A stretch of DNA of 26,494 nucleotides, from contig DASPJL010000093.1 in NCBI GenBank assembly GCA_035628645.1, forward strand, positions 1-26,494. The letters are read 5' to 3'. A program made the position numbers and the translations under genes. The notes beneath the pieces are model-generated. The model worked only from the letters and a program-made list of their open reading frames with translations. It did no database searches and had not been told where the DNA came from. Source of the stretch: DASPJL01 sp035628645. Its GTDB lineage: Bacteria; Bacteroidota; Bacteroidia; Cytophagales; Cyclobacteriaceae. Shown one piece after another: positions 15,273-22,375 of this stretch (its first letter is position 1; each line of letters begins with the position of its first letter).

Positions 15273-17396
15273 TTATTGAGACTGTTTTTCGGGCAGTACT
15301 ATATAAAAGGTAGTTCCCGCATTTAGGATGCTGTTGGCTGTAATTACTCCCTTATGATTTTCTACTACTTTTCTGCAGATGGCCAATCCGATGCCTGTTC
15401 CTTCATATTCTGTTCTGCCATGTAGTCTCTGAAAAATTGTAAAAATCTTATCCAGGTATTTATTGTCGAATCCAATTCCGTTATCACTTACTTTTATTTC
15501 GAAATATTTTTTATCTGAAGAGATCAAGTATTTCTCATGGAGTATTTCTTTGTCCAGTCCTTTGCTTTCTATCGTAATTTTTGGGGCGACTTCTTTTCTA
15601 TGAAATTTTAGCGCATTACTGATAAGATTCTGAAAGAGCTGGCCAATTTGTCTTTTGTCTCCTTCAATTACAGGCAAATTTCCAATATGGATGGTGGCAT
15701 TCAATTGGGTTATCCTGGTTTCCAGATCGCTTACAACATCCTCCGCTAAAGATTTTAGATCAATATTTTCAATAGAATTGTTGGCTTTAACCCTTGAAAA
15801 ATTTAACAGGTCGTTTATTAGAATCTGCATTCTGGATGCTGCATTTTTCATTCGGGAAATATAATCCTTCCCTTCTTCCTGCAGTGTCTTTGTGTACTTA
15901 ATAGCTAACCTATCCCCGAAAGCCTGGATCTTTCTTAAAGGTTCCTGTAGATCATGAGAAGCTATATATGCAAATTGTTCAAGTTCTGTATTGGACCTGT
16001 TTAATTCAACCACTTTATTTTCCAGTTCTTTTTGATAATGGAGGATTTCTTCCTGGGCCTCTTTTATAGTTGTGATGTCTTTGAAAGTCACCGCCAATCC
16101 ATCTTCCAGCTTAACTGCCACAATGCTGAACCACACTTCTCTTTTTCCCCGGCTAAAAAAATATTCAAAAGTTATGCTTTCACCTGTCTCAGCTACCAAC
16201 GCATACTTTGTAAAAACACCTTCCTGATTAAGCGCTGTTTTTTCTGTCAGGATACTTTCAAGGAGCTCTTCTTCCTTATAACCGGTTAGTTTTTCAAAGG
16301 CATCGTTAACCAGGCTAAATTTAAAGTCTGTTATTTTACCTTTTTCATTCCTCACTGAGGCTAAAGAAATAATTCCGTCAATTGAGCTGTCCAATACTCC
16401 TGTAAGTAGTGTCTGAGCTGCTCTTCTTTCAGCAGTCTCTTTATTTAACTGAAGAAAAATGGCCCGTTCCTGTCTGTGGGTCATCAGATAATCAATGACT
16501 ATTCCTGCAAAAGGAACAATGTAGGAAAAGGCTTTAAGCATTCTGGAGATTATAAAGTAATTGTCAAATTGTACCTGGGAAAACAATATATAACATTGCG
16601 TAGCTGCGGCAGGAATCATGCTGATAAGCAAAGCAAAAGAAAAAATAGATTGGTTCTTTTTATAGAAAACAGGTAGGATAATAGTACCATTAATTATAAA
16701 GATAAATAAAGGAATAAGCTCAAGGGGCCTTGCTATCCAGGCATTTTGATAAACAATGGTAGGTAAGAATTTAACATTAAAAAATACGATAATAACGGTG
16801 AAAAGGGTGATCAGAATGAAAAACCAGGTTACCTGATAAATAGACCTTGCAGAAAGCCTGTCGAAAAAATTATTGTCTGTTAAAATTATAATTGATGCAA
16901 AAAGAATGATGCTGGAATTAAAAGTCCTGCTTATAAACCAGGTAAAGTTGGTGACATCCTCAAGGTCTGGAGCCCATATCAACTGATCGGAAGCTAAAAT
17001 GTGAAAGCCATCTAATATTCCCGCACAGAAGAGCGTCGTACCGATTACCACCGTAATAATATCATTCTTTACTTCATAAATAATAAAAGCAAAAATTACC
17101 GTGAAGATTGCAATCAGCACGCAAATGGTTTCCAGAATGGTGTGAACAAAACTTCCTTTTTCATAGGCATGCAATGCCCTGAAAGTCTCATTTTCATTGC
17201 CGTAATGTCTGATTCGGGTAAGCTCATCGAAATTGGTATATATCCCAAAGTCAAACCCTAATAAGTTGAGCGCTGCCGGCAAAAGACAAAGCAATAAAGT
17301 GGCAACAATAATTCTTAAATGAACAGGATTTATTTTGATCAGATCTTTAAAGAAGGAAGCAACTTCAGAAAAGTTTTTAGGAAAAATTTGCTTCAT
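15273..17396 (-). CDS. Membrane sensor histidine kinase with MASE3-like N-terminus and PAS domain
   Basis: 707 aa. Residues about 25-310 hold about eight hydrophobic segments, with a FCAGILDGFHILASDQ motif resembling MASE3 membrane sensors. Residues about 330-450 are a PAS domain (LTGVLDSSIDGII, NDAFEKLTGY). A coiled coil at about 448-475 leads into the HisKA domain with His481 in IASHDLQEPLRKI, then an HATPase with N-box NLISNALKFH, G1 DNGIGFD and GTGIGLAICRKVV. The ASHDLQEPL box is the type that pairs with Rcp1-like receivers, and such a receiver follows 91 bp downstream. The ligand of the membrane sensor is unknown. The upstream spacer carries short 7-bp-period repeats. Confidence 0.9.
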   Translation of the reverse strand: MKQIFPKNFSEVASFFKDLIKINPVHLRIIVATLLLCLLPAALNLLGFDFGIYTNFDELTRIRHYGNENETFRALHAYEKGSFVHTILETICVLIAIFTVIFAFIIYEVKNDIITVVIGTTLFCAGILDGFHILASDQLIWAPDLEDVTNFTWFISRTFNSSIILFASIIILTDNNFFDRLSARSIYQVTWFFILITLFTVIIVFFNVKFLPTIVYQNAWIARPLELIPLFIFIINGTIILPVFYKKNQSIFSFALLISMIPAAATQCYILFSQVQFDNYFIISRMLKAFSYIVPFAGIVIDYLMTHRQERAIFLQLNKETAERRAAQTLLTGVLDSSIDGIISLASVRNEKGKITDFKFSLVNDAFEKLTGYKEEELLESILTEKTALNQEGVFTKYALVAETGESITFEYFFSRGKREVWFSIVAVKLEDGLAVTFKDITTIKEAQEEILHYQKELENKVVELNRSNTELEQFAYIASHDLQEPLRKIQAFGDRLAIKYTKTLQEEGKDYISRMKNAASRMQILINDLLNFSRVKANNSIENIDLKSLAEDVVSDLETRITQLNATIHIGNLPVIEGDKRQIGQLFQNLISNALKFHRKEVAPKITIESKGLDKEILHEKYLISSDKKYFEIKVSDNGIGFDNKYLDKIFTIFQRLHGRTEYEGTGIGLAICRKVVENHKGVITANSILNAGTTFYIVLPEKQSQ

Positions 17397-17405
17397 AATT
17401 TAAAA

Positions 17406-17478
17406 GTTGGAAGTAGGAAGTCCGAAGCAAGAGTTGAGGTTATTTTGCATTCGTCATTTACTTTACAATCGTCATTTA
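17406..17478. repeat. Short-period intergenic repeats (GTnGGAA heptamers and CGTCATTTA)
   Basis: Four heptamers in a row (GTTGGAA, GTAGGAA, GTCCGAA, GCAAGAG) at 17406-17433 are followed by CGTCATTTA at 17452-17460 and again at 17470-17478, an 18-bp spacing. The second copy overlaps the end of the peroxiredoxin gene. Similar CGTCATT text lies at 702-708. They look like decayed tandem repeats with no coding content. Confidence 0.6.
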
Positions 17479-17924
17479 TTTTTAACCTTTTCGATCATAT
17501 AATGAATATGTTTCGTTCCTGAAAATAAATTTTCAAATACGGCGGCTATTCTATGTTCTTTATCTAACAGATAAGTAATTCGCCGAGTAAATTTTATTAA
17601 AGGAACTACAGCCTGATATTTCTCTGCTACCTTTCCATCAACGTCTGCCAGTAAATGAAAGGGTAAATTATGCGAATCTTTAAACCTTAGATGCGTTTCA
17701 ATATCATCCCTGCTTATGCCTACAATGTCTATAGCTAAATCCTTGAAAAAACTGAACGTATCCCTAAATTCACAGGCTTCTTTGGTGCAATTGGGGGTGA
17801 AGTCTTTAGGATAAAAATAGATTATTATAGGTTTGTTTTTAGCGTCGATACTTAACGAAAATTCATTACCTGAGGTTGACGCTAAAATAAAATCCGGAGC
17901 TATGTCATTAACTTTAAGGGGCAT
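17472..17924 (-). CDS. bcp: Thiol peroxidase of the Bcp/PrxQ family
   Basis: 150 aa, the normal Bcp length. The family signature YPKDFTPNCTKEACEFRD is present at about residues 38-55, with the peroxidatic Cys in TPNC and a resolving Cys five positions later (C-x4-C), as in typical PrxQ. The protein reduces hydrogen peroxide and organic hydroperoxides with thioredoxin in the cytoplasm. It sits upstream of the signalling operon on the same strand, 75 bp from the kinase ATG, and is divergent from the NtrC-type regulator gene across 162 bp. Whether it shares a transcript with the kinases is unclear; the intervening spacer holds repeats rather than a clear promoter. Confidence 0.94.
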   Translation of the reverse strand: MPLKVNDIAPDFILASTSGNEFSLSIDAKNKPIIIYFYPKDFTPNCTKEACEFRDTFSFFKDLAIDIVGISRDDIETHLRFKDSHNLPFHLLADVDGKVAEKYQAVVPLIKFTRRITYLLDKEHRIAAVFENLFSGTKHIHYMIEKVKNK

Positions 17925-17946
17925 AAAAAGTTGTTTTAAGCTTTGT

Positions 17947-18088
17947 AATTAATTTCTAATTTTACCTAACATTTACACATTTATATCGTAAGCACCTTGA
18001 AGTTCCTCTCACACTTATAAGAATTGCGTAAATTGAAAAATTAATTTCTAATATTATAATCTACTTATTTATATTTCCACTTATTTAT
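17947..18088. repeat. Direct repeats in the bcp/NtrC-type intergenic region
   Basis: AATTAATTTCTAAT occurs at 17947-17960 and identically at 18039-18052 (92 bp apart). ACTTATTTAT occurs at 18063-18072 and 18079-18088 (16 bp apart), the second copy covering the first two bases of the regulator's ATG. All are AT-rich, so chance is possible. They may be regulator sites between the divergent genes. Confidence 0.4.
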
Positions 18089-19454
18089 GGAAGTGCAAGA
18101 GAAAAAAATTTTACTAGTTGAAGATGAAGATAGTTTAAGATCCCTGCTAACCCGAATAATAACTCTCGAAGGATACAAAGTTTACCCTGCCGTAGATGCC
18201 ACTGAAGGCCTTGAAATACTAAGAAGAGAGAATATACTCGTCGTTGTAACAGATGTAAAGCTACCCGACATTAATGGTATAGAATTAACCGAAAGAATCA
18301 AAGCCTCTTATCCGGGTGTTGAGGTAGTTGTTCTCACCGCTTTTAGCAATGTTAAGGATGGCGTAAAAGCGATGAAAATCGGGGCCTTTGACTATATGAC
18401 AAAAGGAGAGGGAGATGAAAAGTTGCCGTTGGTTATCAAAAAGGCTATGGAAAAGGCTCACTTAAACCGACAGCTGTTTGAGCTGGAGCAGAGGCTTGAC
18501 TCCAAGAGTAACTTTGCCAAAATAATTGGAAAGTCCCCCGGTATTACTAAAACTATAGAGCTTGCAAAAAAAGTAGCCGTAACAGACACCACTGTCCTGA
18601 TATTGGGAGAAACTGGTACAGGCAAGGAGCTTCTGGCAGAGGCTATTCATATGGCAAGCAGGCGGAGAAAAGGTCCTTTTATACCAATCAATTGTGCGGC
18701 AATACCCAAAGATCTTCAGGAATCAGAATTATTCGGACATAAGAAAGGCGCCTTCACAGGAGCCAGCCATGATAAAAAAGGTTATTTTGAGGTAGCCGAC
18801 AGGGGAACGATATTTTTGGATGAACTCGGCGAAATGAGCGGCGACCTTCAGGCAAAATTGTTAAGAGCGCTTGAAAGCCGAATAATTAACAGAGTTGGAG
18901 ATACAGAACCTATTCCAATTGATGTGAGGATTATTGCCGCCACCAACAGGGATCTTATTAATGGTGGAAGGGAATCAGAATTCAGGAAGGATTTATATTA
19001 TCGTCTAAGTACTTTTACTATTGATTTGCCTCCTTTAAGGGAAAGGCATGATGATATTGAACTGCTCGCTCTTCATTTCATGAAAATCTACGCGGAAAAA
19101 AACGGCAGGAACATCAATAACCTAAGTCCAGGTTTTTCTCAAAGATTACTAATGCACGGATGGCCTGGCAATATCCGCGAATTGAAAAACGTAATAGAAC
19201 GCGCCGTCATACTGGCAGAAAGTAATACAATCACCGAAGACCTGCTTCCTTCTGAAGTTTCCGGTAATTCCTATTTTAATGGAGAATCAGTCAGCAATAA
19301 TTTGAATGATGTGGATTTAAGGTCTATAGAAAGAAATCATATTCTTAAAGTATTGGATTTTGTAAAAGGGAATAAGTCGGAAGCGGCTAAAAAATTAGAT
19401 ATAGGCTTAGCCACACTTTATAGAAAATTAAAAGAATATGGACTCGAGACTTAA
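18087..19454 (+). CDS. Sigma54-dependent NtrC-family response regulator
   Basis: 455 aa with the full three-domain layout. Residues about 6-120 are a receiver (VEDEDS, phosphoacceptor Asp56 in VVVTDVKLPDING). Residues about 145-380 are the AAA+ sigma54-activator domain with Walker A GETGTGKE at 174-181, the sigma54-contacting GAFTGA loop at 221-226, Walker B IFLDELGEM and the WPGNIREL motif. Residues about 417-455 are a Fis-type helix-turn-helix (GNKSEAAKKLDIGLATLYRKLKEYG). It activates sigma54 promoters after phosphorylation. No cognate kinase is adjacent on its strand, but three signalling genes lie just across the divergent region. Target genes are unknown; a sigma54-like element sits 157 bp past its stop. 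Confidence 0.95.
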   Translation: MEVQEKKILLVEDEDSLRSLLTRIITLEGYKVYPAVDATEGLEILRRENILVVVTDVKLPDINGIELTERIKASYPGVEVVVLTAFSNVKDGVKAMKIGAFDYMTKGEGDEKLPLVIKKAMEKAHLNRQLFELEQRLDSKSNFAKIIGKSPGITKTIELAKKVAVTDTTVLILGETGTGKELLAEAIHMASRRRKGPFIPINCAAIPKDLQESELFGHKKGAFTGASHDKKGYFEVADRGTIFLDELGEMSGDLQAKLLRALESRIINRVGDTEPIPIDVRIIAATNRDLINGGRESEFRKDLYYRLSTFTIDLPPLRERHDDIELLALHFMKIYAEKNGRNINNLSPGFSQRLLMHGWPGNIRELKNVIERAVILAESNTITEDLLPSEVSGNSYFNGESVSNNLNDVDLRSIERNHILKVLDFVKGNKSEAAKKLDIGLATLYRKLKEYGLET

Positions 19455-19610
19455 AGTTTCATATTCTCACATTATACTATCAAAATGATTTTATATTTAT
19501 CAGATTGATAATCATCAAAATTTTCATTTTTGTCAGGATAATTTTTAAATTCCTGAAATTCACTTTATTATGAAATATTTTGTTAAATTTGAAAAAATAA
19601 TTTTGTAAGG

Positions 19611-19626
19611 TGGCATAACTATTGAC
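19611..19626 (+). promoter_or_regulatory. Sigma54-like -24/-12 element (imperfect)
   Basis: TGGCATAACTATTGAC fits TGGCAY-rN4-TTGC except that the second base of the -12 dinucleotide is A (GG-N10-GA instead of GG-N10-GC). It is downstream of an NtrC-family gene and about 75 bp before a strong terminator. The mismatch is at an important base, so activity is uncertain. Confidence 0.3.
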
Positions 19627-19701
19627 TAACTTACATTAAATAATGCGATAAGTAAAAAAACACTCTCTTCATATATAAATAAGTTTTATTGATAAAAAAA
19701 T

Positions 19702-19729
19702 GCCAGATATAGTTCTGGCCTTTTTTTTT
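19702..19729 (+). terminator. Intrinsic terminator
   Basis: Stem GCCAGA (19702-19707) and TCTGGC (19714-19719) with a 6-nt loop, one C, then nine T. An A-tract on the left would also let it work on the other strand. It lies about 250 bp past the NtrC-type stop, so it ends either a long 3' UTR or a separate short transcript, and insulates rpsF. Confidence 0.85.
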
Positions 19730-19756
19730 ATATACTCTACATATTTTTTTAATCAG

Positions 19757-19787
19757 TTTGTATTTAAGGTTAACTTCCCTATTTTTG
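19757..19787 (+). promoter_or_regulatory. rpsF operon promoter (Bacteroidota consensus)
   Basis: -33 TTTG (19757-19760), 19 bases, -7 TATTTTTG (19780-19787), an exact consensus match. The predicted start near 19791 leaves a leader of only about 16 nt before the ATG, too short for a structured S6:S18 autoregulatory leader. Confidence 0.8.
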
Positions 19788-19806
19788 CAGGCTTAAAAAA
19801 ATAATA

Positions 19807-20181
19807 ATGGAATTAAAAAATTACGAGACGGTATTCATATTAACTCCCGTTTTATCTGAACCACAGATGAAGGATGCTGTCGAAAAATTCAAAAAGCTGC
19901 TTGAAGACAGTAAAGCAGAGGTAGTAAATGTGGAAAGTTGGGGATTAAAGAAGCTTGCTTACCCAATCCAAAACAAATCCACAGGATTTTACACCTTAGT
20001 TGAATTTAAGGCACCCGGAACTGCTATCAACACTCTTGAGATTGAATTCAAGAGGGATGAACGAATCTTAAGATTTATGACTGTTGCTTTAGACAAGCAT
20101 GCAGTAGAGTACAATGAAAAAAGAAGAAAAGGGGCCTTCAATAAAAAGCCTGCTGAAACTAAAGTAAAGGAGGAAGTATAA
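19807..20181 (+). CDS. rpsF: 30S ribosomal protein bS6
   Basis: 124 aa. Begins MELKNYETVFILTP, the typical S6 start, and has the GLKKLAYPIQNKSTGFYTLVEF core strand region and the RFMTVALDKH end of the conserved domain. It continues into a charged tail (about residues 101-124) rich in K and E, common in this phylum. S6 pairs with S18 on the 16S central domain. First gene of the S6-S18-L9 operon; its stop shares one base with the rpsR ATG (TAATG). Confidence 0.98.
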   Translation: MELKNYETVFILTPVLSEPQMKDAVEKFKKLLEDSKAEVVNVESWGLKKLAYPIQNKSTGFYTLVEFKAPGTAINTLEIEFKRDERILRFMTVALDKHAVEYNEKRRKGAFNKKPAETKVKEEV

Positions 20182-20432
20182 TGACATTAATGAACGAACC
20201 TATCAACAGGATTGATAATAGGAAAAAATACTGCCGATTCAAGAAGAGCGGTATCAAATATATCGACTACAAGGATGCAAACTTCCTGCTTAAGTTTGTA
20301 AATGAGCAAGGAAAATTATTGCCAAGAAGACTTACCGGAACAAGTTTGAAATTCCAGAGGAAAGTAGCTCAGGCTGTAAAAAGAGCCAGACATATGGCAT
20401 TGTTACCTTATGTTACGGATTCATTAAAATAG
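20181..20432 (+). CDS. rpsR: 30S ribosomal protein bS18
   Basis: 83 aa. The core KKYCRFKKSGIKYIDYKD, then GKLLPRRLTGTSLKFQRKVAQAVKRARHMALLPY is classic S18, including the RRLTGT and KRARHMALLPY motifs. The ATG at 20181 overlaps the rpsF stop. A second in-frame ATG at 20190 (MNEPINR) is also possible; the first is preferred for coupling. It binds 16S rRNA as a heterodimer with S6. Confidence 0.98.
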   Translation: MTLMNEPINRIDNRKKYCRFKKSGIKYIDYKDANFLLKFVNEQGKLLPRRLTGTSLKFQRKVAQAVKRARHMALLPYVTDSLK

Positions 20433-20440
20433 GCTGAAAG

Positions 20441-20884
20441 ATGGAAATTATATTAAAGGAAGATATTAACGGTCTTGGATACAAGAACGATATCGTAAAC
20501 GTAAAACCTGGATATGGCAGAAATTACCTTATTCCACAAGGTTTTGCCGTAATCGCAAATACATCAAACAAAAAAGTAGTAGCTGAAAATATTAAACAAG
20601 CTTCACACAAAGCAGAAAAAATTAAAACAGCAGCGTCTGCTCTTGCTTCTTCAATAGGTGATACCAAACTGGAGATTAAAGCTAAAGTTGGTGAAAGTGG
20701 AAAAATATTCGGTAAAGTCACTACACTTCAAATTTCTGACGCTTTAAAAGCTAAAGGATTTGAGGTAGATAGAAAGAAAATCTCTATTGAATCAGAAGTG
20801 AAATCAGTAGGTGATTATGTAGCTATGTTGGATCTTCATAAAGAGGTTAAGCATAAAGTTACTTTTTCAGTAATTCCTGACTAA
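20441..20884 (+). CDS. rplI: 50S ribosomal protein bL9
   Basis: 147 aa, the usual length. The N-terminal domain shows MEIILKEDINGLGYKNDIVNVKPGYGRNYLIPQGFA, the L9 signature, followed by a long helix at about 45-75 and a C-terminal domain with GKIFGKVT-like text (GESGKIFGKVTTLQI). Starts 8 bp after rpsR; last gene of the operon, followed by a strong terminator. Confidence 0.98.
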   Translation: MEIILKEDINGLGYKNDIVNVKPGYGRNYLIPQGFAVIANTSNKKVVAENIKQASHKAEKIKTAASALASSIGDTKLEIKAKVGESGKIFGKVTTLQISDALKAKGFEVDRKKISIESEVKSVGDYVAMLDLHKEVKHKVTFSVIPD

Positions 20885-20904
20885 CACTTAAAATTTATTA
20901 TAAG

Positions 20905-20934
20905 AAAAAAGCGCTGGTGAAGCGCTTTTTTTTT
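20905..20934. terminator. Bidirectional intrinsic terminator shared by rplI and amn
   Basis: 11-bp stem AAAAAAGCGCT (20905-20915) and AGCGCTTTTTT (20921-20931), 5-nt loop, T-run to 20934. On the minus strand the same structure is followed by TTTTTT, ending the AMP nucleosidase transcript whose stop is at 20939. Confidence 0.92.
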
Positions 20935-20938
20935 ACAG

Positions 20939-21709
20939 TTATTCGAATTTCAAATGTTTGACAGATTCGCCTGAATCAATAAGTTCTTTTAGCGCATCAA
21001 TTCCAATTTCCAAATGTTTTTGGGCAAATCCCAAAGTCACGGCTTTGTCACTTTGAGCCGTTTTTACACCTTCGGGAGTCATAGGATTATCCGAGACCAA
21101 TAACAAAGCACCATGAGGGATTTCATTTACAAATCCAACAGTAAAAATAGTTGCTGTTTCCATGTCGATGGCCATTACTCTTACTTTTTGTAAATATTCT
21201 TTAAAAGGGACATCATGTTCCCAAACCCGTCTGTTTGTAGTGTAGACGGTTCCTGTCCAATAGTCCGATTGATGCTTTTTGATCATGGATGAAACAGCCC
21301 TTTGAAGCCTAAAAGAGGGAAGGGCAGGGATTTCAGGAGGAAGGTAATCGTTGGACGTTCCATCGCCTCTAATTGCTGCTATAGGTAAAATCAGATCTCC
21401 TAGTTTGGTTTTTTTTAATCCTCCGCATTTTCCTAGAAAAAGGACTGCTTTTGGTTTAATTGCTGCCAACAGGTCCATGGTAGTAGCGGCCATTGGACTG
21501 CCCATGCCAAAGTTTATTATGGTGATGTTATGGGCTGTTGCGGTTTGCATTGGTTTGCCGTGGCCTTGAATTTCACAGCCAAATTTTTCCGCGAACATTT
21601 CTACATAATTGATGAAATTTACAAGTAGTATATATTCGCCAAATTCACTTAAAGAAGTACCGGTATATCTTGGCAGCCAATTTTTAACAATGTCCTCTTT
21701 TTTTTCCAT
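20939..21709 (-). CDS. amn: AMP nucleosidase, short single-domain form
   Basis: 256 aa. It hydrolyses AMP to adenine and ribose 5-phosphate. The sequence is a nucleoside-phosphorylase-like fold: GMGSPMAATTMDLL, LFLGKCGGL, the MAIDMETATIF (EME-like) ribose-binding block and VSDNPMTPEG near the active site. E. coli Amn is about 480 aa with an extra N-terminal domain; the short form seen here is what Bacteroidota usually carry. A purine nucleoside phosphorylase or related enzyme is the main alternative. It is divergent from the HSDR_N-like gene with only 28 bp between the start codons and shares a terminator with rplI. Confidence 0.88.
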   Translation of the reverse strand: MEKKEDIVKNWLPRYTGTSLSEFGEYILLVNFINYVEMFAEKFGCEIQGHGKPMQTATAHNITIINFGMGSPMAATTMDLLAAIKPKAVLFLGKCGGLKKTKLGDLILPIAAIRGDGTSNDYLPPEIPALPSFRLQRAVSSMIKKHQSDYWTGTVYTTNRRVWEHDVPFKEYLQKVRVMAIDMETATIFTVGFVNEIPHGALLLVSDNPMTPEGVKTAQSDKAVTLGFAQKHLEIGIDALKELIDSGESVKHLKFE

Positions 21710-21737
21710 TTACCCCTGGGTTTAGTATTTTAGCCTT

Positions 21738-22190
21738 ATGACGCCGCTAAATTTACCGCAATTTGAATATAAAATTAAAAATGAAGATGGTAAAACTTTT
21801 CTCTTTGATATTATAAGGAAAAAATTTGTAGTATTAACGCCGGAAGAGTGGGTGAGGCAACATTTTGTTCACTACCTGATCAATTATTATAAATATCCAA
21901 AGTCTTTGATAAAAATTGAAACAGGGCACAGGTTTAATACTTTGAAAAAAAGGAGCGATATCATTATTTATAACCGGCAGGGAAAATCTTTAATGGTGGT
22001 GGAATGTAAATCCGTTTTAGAAAAAATAAATTCTAAAACATTTTATCAGGTTGCCACTTATAACATGACCATTAAAGCCAAATATCTTGCGGTAACTAAC
22101 GGATTAAAGCATTATTGCTATATTGTTAATTATGATGATAATAAATATACTTTTTTGGACGAGATTCCTTCTTTTGAAGATGTAAATTAA
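21738..22190 (+). CDS. Standalone HSDR_N-type PD-(D/E)XK nuclease-fold protein
   Basis: 150 aa. Resembles the N-terminal domain family of type I restriction R subunits (HSDR_N_2) but has no helicase part and no hsdM/hsdS nearby. Candidate catalytic residues are Glu36/37 (TPEEWVRQHFV), Asp74 (KRSDIIIY), Glu89-Cys-Lys91 (VVECKS) and Gln104, the order expected for a PD-(D/E)XK site. It could be a small DNA-repair or defence nuclease or a degenerate binding domain. Transcription may start at or next to the ATG: a TATTTTAG box at 21726-21733 is 4 bases upstream, suggesting a leaderless mRNA. Followed after 185 bp by glycogen synthase. Confidence 0.8.
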   Translation: MTPLNLPQFEYKIKNEDGKTFLFDIIRKKFVVLTPEEWVRQHFVHYLINYYKYPKSLIKIETGHRFNTLKKRSDIIIYNRQGKSLMVVECKSVLEKINSKTFYQVATYNMTIKAKYLAVTNGLKHYCYIVNYDDNKYTFLDEIPSFEDVN

Positions 22191-22247
22191 AAGCTATTCA
22201 ATAAAAGAATCTTCAAATGATTGCATCCGGATTTAGTTTTACGTAGG

Positions 22248-22275
22248 AAGTTATTGCAAATATTTTCAATAACTT
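22248..22275. repeat. Inverted repeat upstream of glycogen synthase
   Basis: Perfect 9-bp arms AAGTTATTG (22248-22256) and CAATAACTT (22267-22275) separated by 10 bases, about 100 bp ahead of the glycogen synthase ATG. No T-run follows. It could be an operator or leader hairpin. Confidence 0.45.
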
Positions 22276-22375
22276 ATATAAAATAATTAGGGAAAGACTT
22301 TGAACAGGTAATGAAATGAAACCAGCAAAGCTTCAAAAAAGGCCATGAGACCATTAAAAAATAAATTATTCACTG

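Larger units (their letters stand above)
19455..19806 (+). other. Intergenic region with possible small-RNA unit and rpsF promoter
   Basis: No supported protein gene. AT-rich with small palindromes (AAAAT-G-ATTTT near 19483; TGAT-A-ATCA near 19507), a TAATTTTG box (19598-19605), a sigma54-like element (19611-19626), an intrinsic terminator (19702-19729) and the rpsF promoter (19757-19787). Confidence 0.5.

Noticed and set aside
19730..19806. Structured S6:S18 autoregulatory leader before rpsF
   Set aside because: The promoter leaves only about 16 nt of leader and no conserved hairpin was seen.
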